A stretch of DNA of 64,000 bases from an uncultured Lachnospiraceae bacterium (GTDB lineage Bacteria > Bacillota > Clostridia > Lachnospirales > Lachnospiraceae), in NCBI GenBank assembly GCA_947650155.1, contig CANSUS010000004.1, forward strand, positions 1 through 64,000, in the 5' to 3' direction. A program made the translations under genes and the position numbers. Below the pieces are notes generated by a model. That model saw nothing but the letters and a program-made list of their open reading frames with translations, was not told the DNA's origin and ran no database searches. This document shows, piece after piece, positions 7,188 through 15,730 of this stretch. How positions within the stretch are numbered: position 1 is the first letter of the stretch; each line of letters opens with the position of its first letter.

Positions 7188-9086
7188 TCAGCCTCTCTCC
7201 TCTATCCAGACTTTCATCGCATTCAGTCCTCTGTTATCCCACATATAATAAGGCACTGCCGTCAATGTAAAGGGGGTTTCCTTTGGTCTGTCAAAACTAT
7301 AAAGTTCTGCGCTTCCTTCCAGTTTTTTCCCGCTGATCTGCAGCGCATTCACCTTTCCAAGCACACTGTCGTCTTTCACAATCTCTGTAATTTCACTTTC
7401 CCTGTCCGCCCTTAATACATCCAAATCTCCTCCGTTATCGACGCCTTCAAAGCAATACACAAGCGGCCCTTTCTGTAATGCCGTCTTACCCGCATCTTCG
7501 CTGATATTCAGGTTCGCATAAACTTTTCTTGGCGTCATATCCAGTTTCAGAACAATTCGGTCTCCGGCTTTCAATTCTCCTGAAAGATACGCATATCCGT
7601 CTCTGACCTGCAATGGCTCTTCTTTCCCGTTTATCGCCATAACTGTCTGTAAACTCCATGCCGGAATGCGAATGGCAAGTTTTACTTTCTTTTCTGCTTC
7701 TTCCACCAGATAACGGATCTCTCCTTCCGCCGGATAGGCTGTCTCTGTCTTAATTTTGATTCCTTCAGACTGATAGACGCCGCCCACAAATAAATGAGCA
7801 TACAGCGTCGTTTCTCCTCCGTCTTCCACTTCCTCCCAGATATAATCAGAAAGAGACATCAAAAGTCTCGCCACATTGGGAGGACAGCATGCGCAGCCAA
7901 ACCATGCCGGACGATCCGGCAGATCATGTTTGTGGGTAACAAGTTCCCCAGAATAACCGGGTTTTACTTGTAACGGATTTACATAAAAGAATTTCTTTCC
8001 ATCCAGAGACATTCCGGCAAGTACACAATTATACAACGCCCGTTCCATTACGTCCCCGTAATTTCCGTTCTTTTCCATCATCAGCATTCTTTTTGCAAAA
8101 AAAATCAAACCTACGGACGCACAGGTTTCCGCATACGCCGTATCGTTTGGCAGATCATAATCTTTTGTAAACGCTTCGCCCAAAACAGTCGAACCGATTC
8201 CGCCCGTGATATACATCTGCTTTTGTGTTATATTGTTCCAAAGTCTTTTACACGCTGTTTTCAGTTTTTCATCCTTCTCCTGCCTTGCCACGTCCGCCAT
8301 ACCGGAGTACAGGTAAACGGCACGTACTGCATGCCCGACTGCCTCCTCCTGTTCGGTCACAGGTTTATGGCACTGATGATATGCCGTATTAATCGGGTTC
8401 CTGCTCCAGACACACCAATCCCTGTTTTTCAGTTCTTCTACAAAATAATTGGGTTCCGCTCCCCGTTCTCTTATGAAAAAGGCCGCCATATCCTTATATT
8501 TTTCCTCTCCCGTCACTGCAAAAAGCCGCATAAGCGCCAGTTCTGCTTCAGGATGTCCCGGATAGCCTCTTTTCTTACCCTCTCCGAAAATACTGCATAT
8601 ATGGTCTGCATTTTTCTTCATAATATCGAGCAATGTGGTCTTTCCCGTTGCCTGAAAATGTGCTGCCGCCGCTTCCATCATATGACCTGCGCAATAAAGT
8701 TCATGCGCTTCGCAAAGATTCTGCCACTTATGCTCCGGTTCTTTTACAGTAAAATAAGTGTCCAAATACCCGTCGGGCTCCTGCGCCCTGCCAATCAACG
8801 CAATCAGCTCATCTAATTCCTGATCCAGCTTTTCATCATATTGTACCTGTAAAGAATAAGACGCCGCCTCGATCCATTTCGCTACGTCGCTGTCCTGAAA
8901 TACCATTCCATAAAACTCGCCTTCCCTTTCTTTCGCGGCAATCTTAAAGTTTTCAATGGCATGGCTTTTTTCCACGCCTTCCAGCTCATCGCCCAAAACT
9001 TTTTTCTGATAGGGAATCACATCCTCCCTTACCAGTTTCTGATACCCTGCAAAAAATCCGTCTTCAACCCGAAATGAAAATCCCAT
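7188..9086 (-). CDS. GH127 beta-L-arabinofuranosidase
   Basis: A 632-residue cytoplasmic (no signal peptide) glycoside hydrolase of family GH127. These enzymes release L-arabinose from beta-linked arabino-oligosaccharides such as those of plant cell-wall glycoproteins. All residues of the zinc-thiolate centre known from HypBA1 have counterparts. There is a Glu in GEAFTKDYD, 16 residues later the Glu and Cys of YAETCAS, and the paired Cys of FGCACCPPN. The (alpha/alpha)6 barrel is followed by beta-sandwich domains. The start at 9086 is chosen for the GGAGGAG box 5 bases ahead; an earlier ATG adds 22 poorly conserved residues. It diverges from an AraC regulator and probably acts on oligosaccharides imported by a transporter elsewhere. 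Confidence 0.88.
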   Translation of the reverse strand: MGFSFRVEDGFFAGYQKLVREDVIPYQKKVLGDELEGVEKSHAIENFKIAAKEREGEFYGMVFQDSDVAKWIEAASYSLQVQYDEKLDQELDELIALIGRAQEPDGYLDTYFTVKEPEHKWQNLCEAHELYCAGHMMEAAAAHFQATGKTTLLDIMKKNADHICSIFGEGKKRGYPGHPEAELALMRLFAVTGEEKYKDMAAFFIRERGAEPNYFVEELKNRDWCVWSRNPINTAYHQCHKPVTEQEEAVGHAVRAVYLYSGMADVARQEKDEKLKTACKRLWNNITQKQMYITGGIGSTVLGEAFTKDYDLPNDTAYAETCASVGLIFFAKRMLMMEKNGNYGDVMERALYNCVLAGMSLDGKKFFYVNPLQVKPGYSGELVTHKHDLPDRPAWFGCACCPPNVARLLMSLSDYIWEEVEDGGETTLYAHLFVGGVYQSEGIKIKTETAYPAEGEIRYLVEEAEKKVKLAIRIPAWSLQTVMAINGKEEPLQVRDGYAYLSGELKAGDRIVLKLDMTPRKVYANLNISEDAGKTALQKGPLVYCFEGVDNGGDLDVLRADRESEITEIVKDDSVLGKVNALQISGKKLEGSAELYSFDRPKETPFTLTAVPYYMWDNRGLNAMKVWIEERG

Positions 9087-9221
9087 ACTGCTCCTCCTGT
9101 AAAAATTTAAGTTTATAAAAGTATTATTATGTAATACATTTTCTCTTTTCAAAATGATAATACCATTATATACTTATATTTAGAATATCATTTTGTAATA
9201 TGAAAGGTGTGAAAAAGTAAG

Positions 9222-10019
9222 ATGCTTGTTTTATCCAAAGAAACTTCCATGACATTTCTGTTCTGCGGCCTGTTTGAAGCGCCTTCGGCAGAATGGACTC
9301 ACCTGACCCGCGAACTGAACGAATATGAATTGATGATTGTGACCGAAGGAACGCTTTATATTGCCTCCGACAAAGAAGAATACGAAGTATCTGAGGGGCA
9401 CTATCTTCTCATGCCTCCCACACCGCACCAGCACGGTACAAAATCTTCCTTCTGCAGGTTTTACTGGTTCCATTTTGAACATACGGACTTGGAAAACGGG
9501 CTGGTTTTTCCGTTAAAGGGCTGTTTTTCCGATCTTAACAGACTGATGCCTTTTATACGCTCTTTACAGGATGCCGACCGGACTTATCATAACCCGGATT
9601 TAAACAACGCCGTCTTTCGCGCTCTGCTATTAGCGCTCCTGTCAGAACAAAAACAGCCTGTCGGAGAAAAGAAAAACCACTCCGACAGACTCTGTGAAGA
9701 GATTAAAAATTATATGGAATGGAACTATTTTTCCAATATTAAAATAAGCGATATCGCCGATTATTTTGGTTATCATGAAAAATATGTCAGCTCGCTTTTT
9801 CATAAGCAGACCGGAACCACTTTAAAGCAGTACCTGTCAGACACAAAAATGAAATATGCCTGCCGTGCGCTTTCCACGACAGACATATCTGTAAACCAGC
9901 TTTCTATTCACTTAGGGTTTTCGGATTCCCACAATTTCTCTACTGCATTCAAGCGGATCGTGGGATTATCTCCCTCTGCATACAGACTGCAATGCCGTGC
10001 ATCACAGTCTGACCAATAA
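9222..10019 (+). CDS. AraC-family regulator (next to GH127)
   Basis: A 265-residue regulator. The N-terminal cupin (about residues 20-95, with EGHYLLMPPTPHQHG) is a sugar-sensing pocket. The C-terminal ~100 residues are two helix-turn-helix motifs (KISDIADYFGYHEKYVSSLF and SVNQLSIHLGFSDSHNFS) ending in the AraC signature FKRIVGLSPSAYR. It is transcribed divergently from the GH127 gene across a 135-bp gap, so it most likely controls that gene in response to an arabinose-containing ligand. It ends 7 bp before the kdgK stop, convergent. Confidence 0.85.
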   Translation: MLVLSKETSMTFLFCGLFEAPSAEWTHLTRELNEYELMIVTEGTLYIASDKEEYEVSEGHYLLMPPTPHQHGTKSSFCRFYWFHFEHTDLENGLVFPLKGCFSDLNRLMPFIRSLQDADRTYHNPDLNNAVFRALLLALLSEQKQPVGEKKNHSDRLCEEIKNYMEWNYFSNIKISDIADYFGYHEKYVSSLFHKQTGTTLKQYLSDTKMKYACRALSTTDISVNQLSIHLGFSDSHNFSTAFKRIVGLSPSAYRLQCRASQSDQ

Positions 10020-10026
10020 CTTTATC

Positions 10027-11052
10027 TTATCTCTGCACACGCCCTGAACCGTCGCCGCCTGCAAGTTTTGTCACTTCCTCCACGGATACCTGGTTGAAGT
10101 CTCCCTCAATGCTATGCTTTAAGCAGCTTGCCGCTACCGCAAATTCAATCGTCTGCTGAGGTTCATAGCCCTGTATACTTGCATAAATTAATCCGCCGCC
10201 AAAGGAATCTCCGCCGCCTACACGGTCCACAATATGCATCTTATACTGCTTGCTGAAATAATATTCTCCGCCTTCATATAGCATTGCCGCCCAGAGGTTA
10301 TCATTCGCTGAAAGGGAAGTACGCAGTGTAATCGCCACTTTTTTAAATCCGAAACGGTCTGCAAGCTGTTTTGCCACATCTTTATAACCTTCATGATTTA
10401 CTTCACCCTTTGTTACATCCGTATTTGCCGCTTTAATGCCGAATACATCGGAAGCATCCTCTTCATTCGCAATGCAGACATCTACATATTGACACAGCTT
10501 CCCCATAACCTCGCCCGCTTTTTCCTTACTCCACAGTTTATTTCTATAATTTAAGTCACAGCTTACGGTAATGCCTTTTTCCTTTGCTTTCTTACATGCA
10601 TCCATACAAATTTCTGCCACATTATCGCCAAGCGCCGGAGTAATTCCTGTAAAGTGGAACCATTCTACCCCGTCAAAAATCTTATCCCAGTCAAAATCCG
10701 CCGCTGCAGCTGTCGCAATAGAAGAACCTGCACGGTCATAAATTACTTTGGAAGGTCTTTGGGAAGCGCCTTTTTCCAAAAAATATATTCCGACTCTGTC
10801 TCCGCCGCGTACGATATCGCTGGTATCCACGCCGAAACGTCTTAAAGAATTTATTCCCGCCTGCCCTATCTCATGTTTGGGAAGCTTTGTAACAAATTTG
10901 GCGTCCAATCCATAATTTGCCAGAGACACGGCTACATTAGCCTCGCCTCCTCCATAAGTTGCGCCATAACTTTCCGCCTGCACAAAACGATAATATCCTT
11001 CCGGCGCCAGCCTCAACATAATTTCTCCGAATGTCACTACTTTTTTACTCAT
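10027..11052 (-). CDS. kdgK: 2-keto-3-deoxygluconate kinase (PfkB family)
   Basis: A 341-residue sugar kinase that phosphorylates 2-keto-3-deoxygluconate to KDPG, the step before the aldolase encoded next to it. The PfkB family is shown by YGGGEANVAVSLANYG near residue 35 and by signature 2, DRVGGGDSFGGGLIYA, which holds the catalytic Asp. The N-terminus (VVTFGEIMLRLAPEG) is typical for KdgK-like kinases. It is the last gene of the leftward uronate cluster, separated from eda by 126 bases with two hairpins. The ribosome binding site AAAGGAT lies before the ATG at 11052. Confidence 0.85.
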   Translation of the reverse strand: MSKKVVTFGEIMLRLAPEGYYRFVQAESYGATYGGGEANVAVSLANYGLDAKFVTKLPKHEIGQAGINSLRRFGVDTSDIVRGGDRVGIYFLEKGASQRPSKVIYDRAGSSIATAAAADFDWDKIFDGVEWFHFTGITPALGDNVAEICMDACKKAKEKGITVSCDLNYRNKLWSKEKAGEVMGKLCQYVDVCIANEEDASDVFGIKAANTDVTKGEVNHEGYKDVAKQLADRFGFKKVAITLRTSLSANDNLWAAMLYEGGEYYFSKQYKMHIVDRVGGGDSFGGGLIYASIQGYEPQQTIEFAVAASCLKHSIEGDFNQVSVEEVTKLAGGDGSGRVQR

Positions 11053-11098
11053 ATCCTTTATCCTTTCCTATTCTCTTTCTTTCCTTTCAGGGATGCGG

Positions 11099-11166
11099 GA
11101 AGAATCGCCCTACGCGATTCTTCAGCATGAAACTTAGTTTTTCTTAGGCAGCGTACTATGCTGCCT
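11099..11166 (-). other. Two hairpins between eda and kdgK
   Basis: A 10-bp perfect hairpin (arms GAAGAATCGC and GCGATTCTTC, 11099-11123) and a 7-bp hairpin (AGGCAGC / GCTGCCT, 11146-11166) lie in the gap. Neither is followed by a T run on the minus strand, so they look like mRNA-stabilising or processing stems that set kdgK level relative to eda rather than strong terminators. Confidence 0.5.
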
Positions 11167-11178
11167 TAGAAAATCTTT

Positions 11179-12141
11179 TCATGCTTGGACCAAATGCACC
11201 GCAAATCCGCCGAACTCGCCTTTGAAGTAAATTGCTTTCGTATTTCCTTTTTCATCCGTCTTTCTTGTGGACTCGTCAAATTCAAAGCCTTGTAACTGCA
11301 AATGATAGACTGCCCTGTCTATATAATTCGTCCCCACTGCAATATGACCGTTTGCGCCAAGATACGGGGTTTTCATCACTTCTACTGCAGTACCTGCAAA
11401 AATAGAACTGTTTCCAGCCTTCTTCGCGAATCCAAACATTTTGGAGAAAGCTTCCGCCGTCTGGTCTGCTTCTGTCTCATTTGCCGCATTGATACCGATA
11501 TGCTTTAACTCAAACCCTAACATTTTCCTGACCGCTTCTCTTGTAAGCGCTTCTATTTCATCAAATTTTCCTGCTGCAACAAGATCTTTTTTCACCATCC
11601 AGCTTCCGCCGCATGCCACAATCTTATTAAAATCAAGATAACTCTTTAAATTATCCGCATTGATTCCGCCTGTCGGCATGAATTTCATTTTGGTATAAGG
11701 TCCGCACATAGCCTTAATCATATTGATTCCGCCTGCCTGCTCCGCCGGGAAAAATTTTACAACCTCAAGACCGTTTTCGATAGCGATTTCCACATCGCTT
11801 GGATTGGTCGTACCCGGTACGATCGGAATATCCTTGCTCACACAGTACTGTACCACTTTTGGATTTAATCCGGGACTTACGATAAACCTGGCGCCTGCCC
11901 CTACCGCTCTGTCAACCTGCTCTGTTGTAAGAACCGTTCCTGCTCCCACTAACATATTGGGGAATTCCTTTGTCATCACGCGGATGGATTCCTCTGCCGC
12001 ATCCGTCCTGAAGGTTACCTCTGCACAGGGAAGTCCGCCTTTGCAAAGTGCTTCTGCAAGCGGTTTTGCATCTTTTACATCATCCAGTGCAATGACAGGA
12101 ACGATACCGATCTTACTGATTTCTTCAATTACCTTATTCAT
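11179..12141 (-). CDS. eda: KDPG/KHG aldolase fused to a glyoxalase-like (VOC) domain
   Basis: A 320-residue protein. Residues 1-~210 are the class I aldolase that splits KDPG into pyruvate and glyceraldehyde 3-phosphate. It has IGIVPVIALDD at the start, the catalytic Glu in GLPCAEVTFRT, the Schiff-base Lys in LEVVKFFPAEQ, and KFMPTGGIN. Residues ~215-320 (ELKHIGINAANETEAD to GGFAVHLVQA) form a vicinal-oxygen-chelate fold with no obvious full metal set. A plain Eda is about 210 residues, so the tail is an added domain of unknown role. The ATG at 12141 follows AGAGGTAGG. It lies between the isomerase/dehydrogenase genes and kdgK in the uronate cluster. Confidence 0.85.
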   Translation of the reverse strand: MNKVIEEISKIGIVPVIALDDVKDAKPLAEALCKGGLPCAEVTFRTDAAEESIRVMTKEFPNMLVGAGTVLTTEQVDRAVGAGARFIVSPGLNPKVVQYCVSKDIPIVPGTTNPSDVEIAIENGLEVVKFFPAEQAGGINMIKAMCGPYTKMKFMPTGGINADNLKSYLDFNKIVACGGSWMVKKDLVAAGKFDEIEALTREAVRKMLGFELKHIGINAANETEADQTAEAFSKMFGFAKKAGNSSIFAGTAVEVMKTPYLGANGHIAVGTNYIDRAVYHLQLQGFEFDESTRKTDEKGNTKAIYFKGEFGGFAVHLVQA

Positions 12142-12200
12142 GATCCTACCTCTTTTCTGCGCCGTCTCTGCGCTCTTGCTCCATACGTTGTTACCCTTTT

Positions 12201-12839
12201 TCAGGCCGTCACTTCCCTTACGCATTCTGCAATTTTTTCATCCTTGCAGTTTGCAAAGAAATACTCTTTAAATTTTTCTCCTGAAAGCGCTCCCTTTACA
12301 AGTTCGCGGTCAAGATTTTTTAAAATATAAGTCAGTTCCTGATGCGTTACTTTTTTCACTTCATCCAGAATCTTTTTATTGCGCTGTTCCGGCACAACTC
12401 TTTCTTTCGGATATCCCTGTCCGCTCTCGCCGCTAAAAAGTTTTTCAAAAATATATTCCAGATTTAATTCCGCGCCCCATCCGAATCCTTTGGCAAATGG
12501 AAGCGCCACCGCATTTCCGTCATTAATCTGTGCAAACATGTAAGCATCCGAAGGATCTACAATATGACCGCACAGCACGCCCGGAAATACATTACAGGCA
12601 AGCATGGCTCCCTCGCCTGTCCCGCAGCCGGTCACTACATAGTCCGCCGCGCCGGAATTTAACAGTACTGCCGCCAGAATACCATTCTGCACATAAGTCA
12701 GCTGACTGGCATCCTCTGCACTGTACATGCCGTAATTATACACTTCATGTCCCAACGGCTCCGCTACTTTTTTTAACGTGGCACAGATCAGCGCATTTTT
12801 TGCCGCCTGTGAATTTTCATTAATTAATGCAATCTTCAT
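12201..12839 (-). CDS. RpiB/LacA-family isomerase, probable DhuI-type
   Basis: A 212-residue RpiB-fold sugar isomerase (MKIALINENSQAAKN, then VVTGCGTGEGAMLACNVFPG with the conserved active-site Cys and Gly-rich loop). The extended C-terminal helical tail makes it longer than the ~150-residue pentose phosphate enzymes. Streptococcal DhuI, an RpiB-fold enzyme of this length, isomerises 4-deoxy-L-threo-5-hexosulose uronate. The neighbours kduI, kduD/dhuD, eda and kdgK make that role the best guess here. Galactose-6-phosphate or ribose-5-phosphate isomerase activity is less likely in this setting. The assignment is by fold, length and context. Confidence 0.7.
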   Translation of the reverse strand: MKIALINENSQAAKNALICATLKKVAEPLGHEVYNYGMYSAEDASQLTYVQNGILAAVLLNSGAADYVVTGCGTGEGAMLACNVFPGVLCGHIVDPSDAYMFAQINDGNAVALPFAKGFGWGAELNLEYIFEKLFSGESGQGYPKERVVPEQRNKKILDEVKKVTHQELTYILKNLDRELVKGALSGEKFKEYFFANCKDEKIAECVREVTA

Positions 12840-12926
12840 GGATATATTTCCGCTCCTTTCTACTCAGAAAATACGCAAATGTCAGGAAGCGCCGTTCACA
12901 CCTCCTGACAAATTCCTGTCTGCAAT

Positions 12927-13730
12927 TTATGAAGGCTGTTTTCCAATATAAGCGGCAATACCGCCGTCTACATAAAGAATCAGTCCATTTACGAAATCAG
13001 AAGCTTCGGAAGCAAGGAATACTGCAGGTCCCTGTAAATCTTCCGGCTCTCCCCAGCGGTTTGCAGGCGTCTTTGCCAGAATAAACTGGTCAAAAGGATG
13101 TTTACTGCCATCCGGCTGTGTCTCCCGAAGGGGCGCTGTCTGAGGCGTCGCAATATAACCGGGTCCGATACCGTTACACTGAATGTTATACTGGCCGTAT
13201 TCAGAAGCAATATTTTTGGTGAGCATCTTTAATCCGCCCTTTGCAGCCGCATAAGCAGATACGGTTTCACGTCCGAATTCACTCATCATAGAACAGATGT
13301 TTATAATCTTTCCGCCACCCTTTTTAATCATGGACGGAATCACTGCCTTGGATACGATAAACGGTGCGTTCAGATCCACATCCACCACCTGACGGAAATC
13401 CTTCGCTTCCATTTCAATCATCGGAATACGTTTAATAATTCCTGCATTGTTTACAAGAATATCGATCACGCCAATCTCTTTCTCTATCTGCGCCACCATA
13501 GCTTTTACCTGCTCTTCATCGGTTACATCGCATACGAAACCATGCGCATCAATTCCTTTTTCTTTATAAGCCGCCATGCCTTTATCGATGGACTCCTGTC
13601 TGAGATCGTTAAATACGATCGTCGCCCCTGCCTGTGCAAACGCGGACGCAATTGCAAATCCAATTCCGTAAGAAGCGCCTGTTACCAAAGCCACTTTTCC
13701 CTTTAATGAAAATTTCTCTTCAAAACCCAT
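12927..13730 (-). CDS. 2-dehydro-3-deoxy-D-gluconate 5-dehydrogenase (KduD/DhuD type SDR)
   Basis: A 267-residue short-chain dehydrogenase with the NAD(P) loop TGASYGIG (about residue 20), NNAG, the Ser of ICSMMSE and the catalytic YAAAK. It would reduce the product of the upstream isomerases to 2-keto-3-deoxygluconate, the substrate of KdgK. The insertion ATPQTAPLRE...HPFDQFILAKTPANRWG and the C-terminus VDGGIAAYIGKQP match the ~270-residue IdnO/DhuD-like branch better than the 253-residue enterobacterial KduD. The start at 13730 is preferred because GGAGG lies 8 bases ahead. It is transcribed with kduI (58 bp upstream). Confidence 0.8.
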   Translation of the reverse strand: MGFEEKFSLKGKVALVTGASYGIGFAIASAFAQAGATIVFNDLRQESIDKGMAAYKEKGIDAHGFVCDVTDEEQVKAMVAQIEKEIGVIDILVNNAGIIKRIPMIEMEAKDFRQVVDVDLNAPFIVSKAVIPSMIKKGGGKIINICSMMSEFGRETVSAYAAAKGGLKMLTKNIASEYGQYNIQCNGIGPGYIATPQTAPLRETQPDGSKHPFDQFILAKTPANRWGEPEDLQGPAVFLASEASDFVNGLILYVDGGIAAYIGKQPS

Positions 13731-13788
13731 CTTCTTTTCCTCCATTCCTGCGTACCTTTACGCAAATCCTTTTTTCATTTCTATAAGT

Positions 13789-14649
13789 TTACATAATGTC
13801 CTGATTGGATACTCCGTCCATATCGTCAAAATCCTGATTTTCACCAACCATACCCCAGATAAAAGTATAGGCTCTGGAACCGCATCCCGAATGAATCGAC
13901 CAGCTTGGCGAAATAACCGCTTCTTCATTTCTCATTACAATATGCCTTGTCTCCTGCGGCTCGCCCATATAATGCATGACAAAAGCGTCTTCCGGCATCT
14001 CAAAGTAAAGATACACTTCCATACGTCTGTCGTGGGTATGACACGGCATGGTATTCCATACGCTGCCCGGCTCCAGTTTTGTCATCCCCATTACAAGCTG
14101 GCAGCTTTCCACCTGACCGGGAAGAATATATTTGCAGATCACTCTGTGATTAGCGTCTTCTAAACAGCCAAGTTCGACTTTATTTTCCTCTTTAACAATC
14201 ACTACCCCTTCTTCCGGCGTCCCGTTCGGTTTAATCAACACGGTAGGATAAGAAGTATGTGCAGGCGCAGAATTGATATAAAACTTTGCAGGATGTTCCG
14301 GATCTGCGCTTTCAAACGTGATGTCCTTTGCTCCCATACCAATATACATGCCTTCTTTGAAAGCAACCTCATATTTCTTCCCGTCAATGGTAATGATCCC
14401 GTCACCGCCGATATTGATCACACCCATTTCCCTTCTCTGTAAGAAATACTCCGCGCGAAGCTCCTCTCCCGCCGTCAGCTTAATCGCTTCCACCGGCACT
14501 GCCGCCCCGGTAATGATCCTGTCAATGTGACTGTACACCAACTTGATTTCGCCCTTTACAAATAAGTTCTGAATCAAAAACTCTTCTCTTAAACGTTCTG
14601 TCGTATAGTTTTTTACATCTTTCGGTGATACCGCTGTCCTGAGTTCCAC
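13789..14649 (-). CDS. kduI: 5-keto-4-deoxyuronate isomerase
   Basis: A 286-residue cupin isomerase that converts 5-keto-4-deoxyuronate from pectin (or glycosaminoglycan) breakdown to 2,5-diketo-3-deoxygluconate. It aligns closely with E. coli KduI: VYSHIDRIITG, ERREMGVINIGG-like block, NTMPCHTHDRRMEVY (zinc His, His, Glu) and ISPSWSIHSG (last zinc His). The start is most likely the GTG at 14649, which matches the usual N-terminus and has AAAGGA 9 bases ahead; an ATG six codons earlier lies inside that box. It is the first gene of the leftward uronate operon and diverges from an AraC regulator. Confidence 0.92.
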   Translation of the reverse strand: MELRTAVSPKDVKNYTTERLREEFLIQNLFVKGEIKLVYSHIDRIITGAAVPVEAIKLTAGEELRAEYFLQRREMGVINIGGDGIITIDGKKYEVAFKEGMYIGMGAKDITFESADPEHPAKFYINSAPAHTSYPTVLIKPNGTPEEGVVIVKEENKVELGCLEDANHRVICKYILPGQVESCQLVMGMTKLEPGSVWNTMPCHTHDRRMEVYLYFEMPEDAFVMHYMGEPQETRHIVMRNEEAVISPSWSIHSGCGSRAYTFIWGMVGENQDFDDMDGVSNQDIM

Positions 14650-14695
14650 TCTGCACCATCCTTTCACTTTTTATCAGTTCATATCTTCTCGCATT

Positions 14696-14709
14696 TGTAA
14701 GCAGTTACA
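14696..14709. promoter_or_regulatory. cre-like (CcpA) site upstream of kduI
   Basis: TGTAAGCAGTTACA matches the CcpA cre consensus TGWAARCGNTWNCA except for A in place of the central G. It lies about 47 bases before the kduI start and downstream of a TATAAT at 14725-14730 on the minus strand, a position from which carbon catabolite repression would block the uronate operon. It might alternatively be a binding half for the AraC regulator. Confidence 0.35.
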
Positions 14710-14857
14710 TTCTTGACTATATTCATTATACATAAATAAATTATCTATGTCCTTTCAAATACAAATCAAAATATTGCATATTTTGAACATATTCGTTATA
14801 ATCGTTTTTAGATACATCTTTTGTGGGAAAAAATCAGAACAGACGCGGAGGTATCAG

Positions 14858-15730
14858 ATGGAAGAATTTAAGAGCTGCAAAAAAGCAATGGAAACCTGCA
14901 TCTCATCCAGGACTTTTGCCATTGCACATCTTTATAAAGAGGAAAAGGCAATGGACATGCATATCCATGACTGCTATGAATTATATTATTCCATTTCGGG
15001 CGGAAAACAGTTTCTAATTGATAATAAGTTTTACAGCATTGCTTCCGGTGATTTATTTATTATCAATCAATATGAAAGCCATTATCTTGCCCAGGTAGAT
15101 AAAATGGTTCACGAACGCATTGTCATCTCCATTCATCCTGATTATGTAAAAAAACTCAGTACCGAAAAGACCAATCTGGACGACTGTTTTTCTAATCACG
15201 GCCCTTCCTTTCAGCACAGACTTTCTTTGAATAAAGAACATCAGAAGCGTTTTCTCTATTTTGTAAATAAGATCACAAACGCTTCCGGTTACGCCCACGA
15301 CGTGATCGAGCAGTCTGCTTTTATGGAGCTCCTTGTTTTGATAAACACCTTACTCAAATCCGAAGACTGTATGGAAGAATGCAGCAAAGACCTGATCGCC
15401 TCCAAGTATAACCATCAGGTAGACGATATTCTAAACTATATAAACTTAAATATTGCCTCACCAATCACAATCGAACAGCTTGCCGCCAGATTTTATTTAA
15501 GCGAATCCTATATCTGTCGAATTTTTAAATCCGCCACAGGAACTACGATAAACAAATATATCACTGCAAGAAGGATCAGTATCGCAAAATCTCTTTTAAA
15601 TGACGGTTTAAGCGTAACCGATGCCTATGAGCGAAGCGGATTTTCCGACTACAGCAACTTTTTTAAAGCGTTTACAAAAGCAGTCGGCATTTCGCCTAAA
15701 AAGTATGCTCAATGCAGTAATCTCTTATAA
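14858..15730 (+). CDS. AraC-family regulator (next to kduI)
   Basis: A 290-residue regulator with an N-terminal cupin (DMHIHDCYELYYSISGGKQF) and a C-terminal double helix-turn-helix (TIEQLAARFYLSESYICRIF and VTDAYERSGFSDYSNFFKAF), ending AVGISPKKYA. The ATG at 14858 has GGAGG 7 bases ahead; the frame is open further upstream but the added residues are hydrophobic and AT-rich, so are likely non-coding. Divergent orientation to kduI across ~210 bp suggests it activates the uronate operon. Its last codons overlap the convergent EAL gene by 6 bp. Confidence 0.85.
   Translation: MEEFKSCKKAMETCISSRTFAIAHLYKEEKAMDMHIHDCYELYYSISGGKQFLIDNKFYSIASGDLFIINQYESHYLAQVDKMVHERIVISIHPDYVKKLSTEKTNLDDCFSNHGPSFQHRLSLNKEHQKRFLYFVNKITNASGYAHDVIEQSAFMELLVLINTLLKSEDCMEECSKDLIASKYNHQVDDILNYINLNIASPITIEQLAARFYLSESYICRIFKSATGTTINKYITARRISIAKSLLNDGLSVTDAYERSGFSDYSNFFKAFTKAVGISPKKYAQCSNLL

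Noticed and set aside
8223-8816. 197-codon + frame within GH127
   Set aside because: Shadow of the GH127 gene, which carries all catalytic residues in the other strand.
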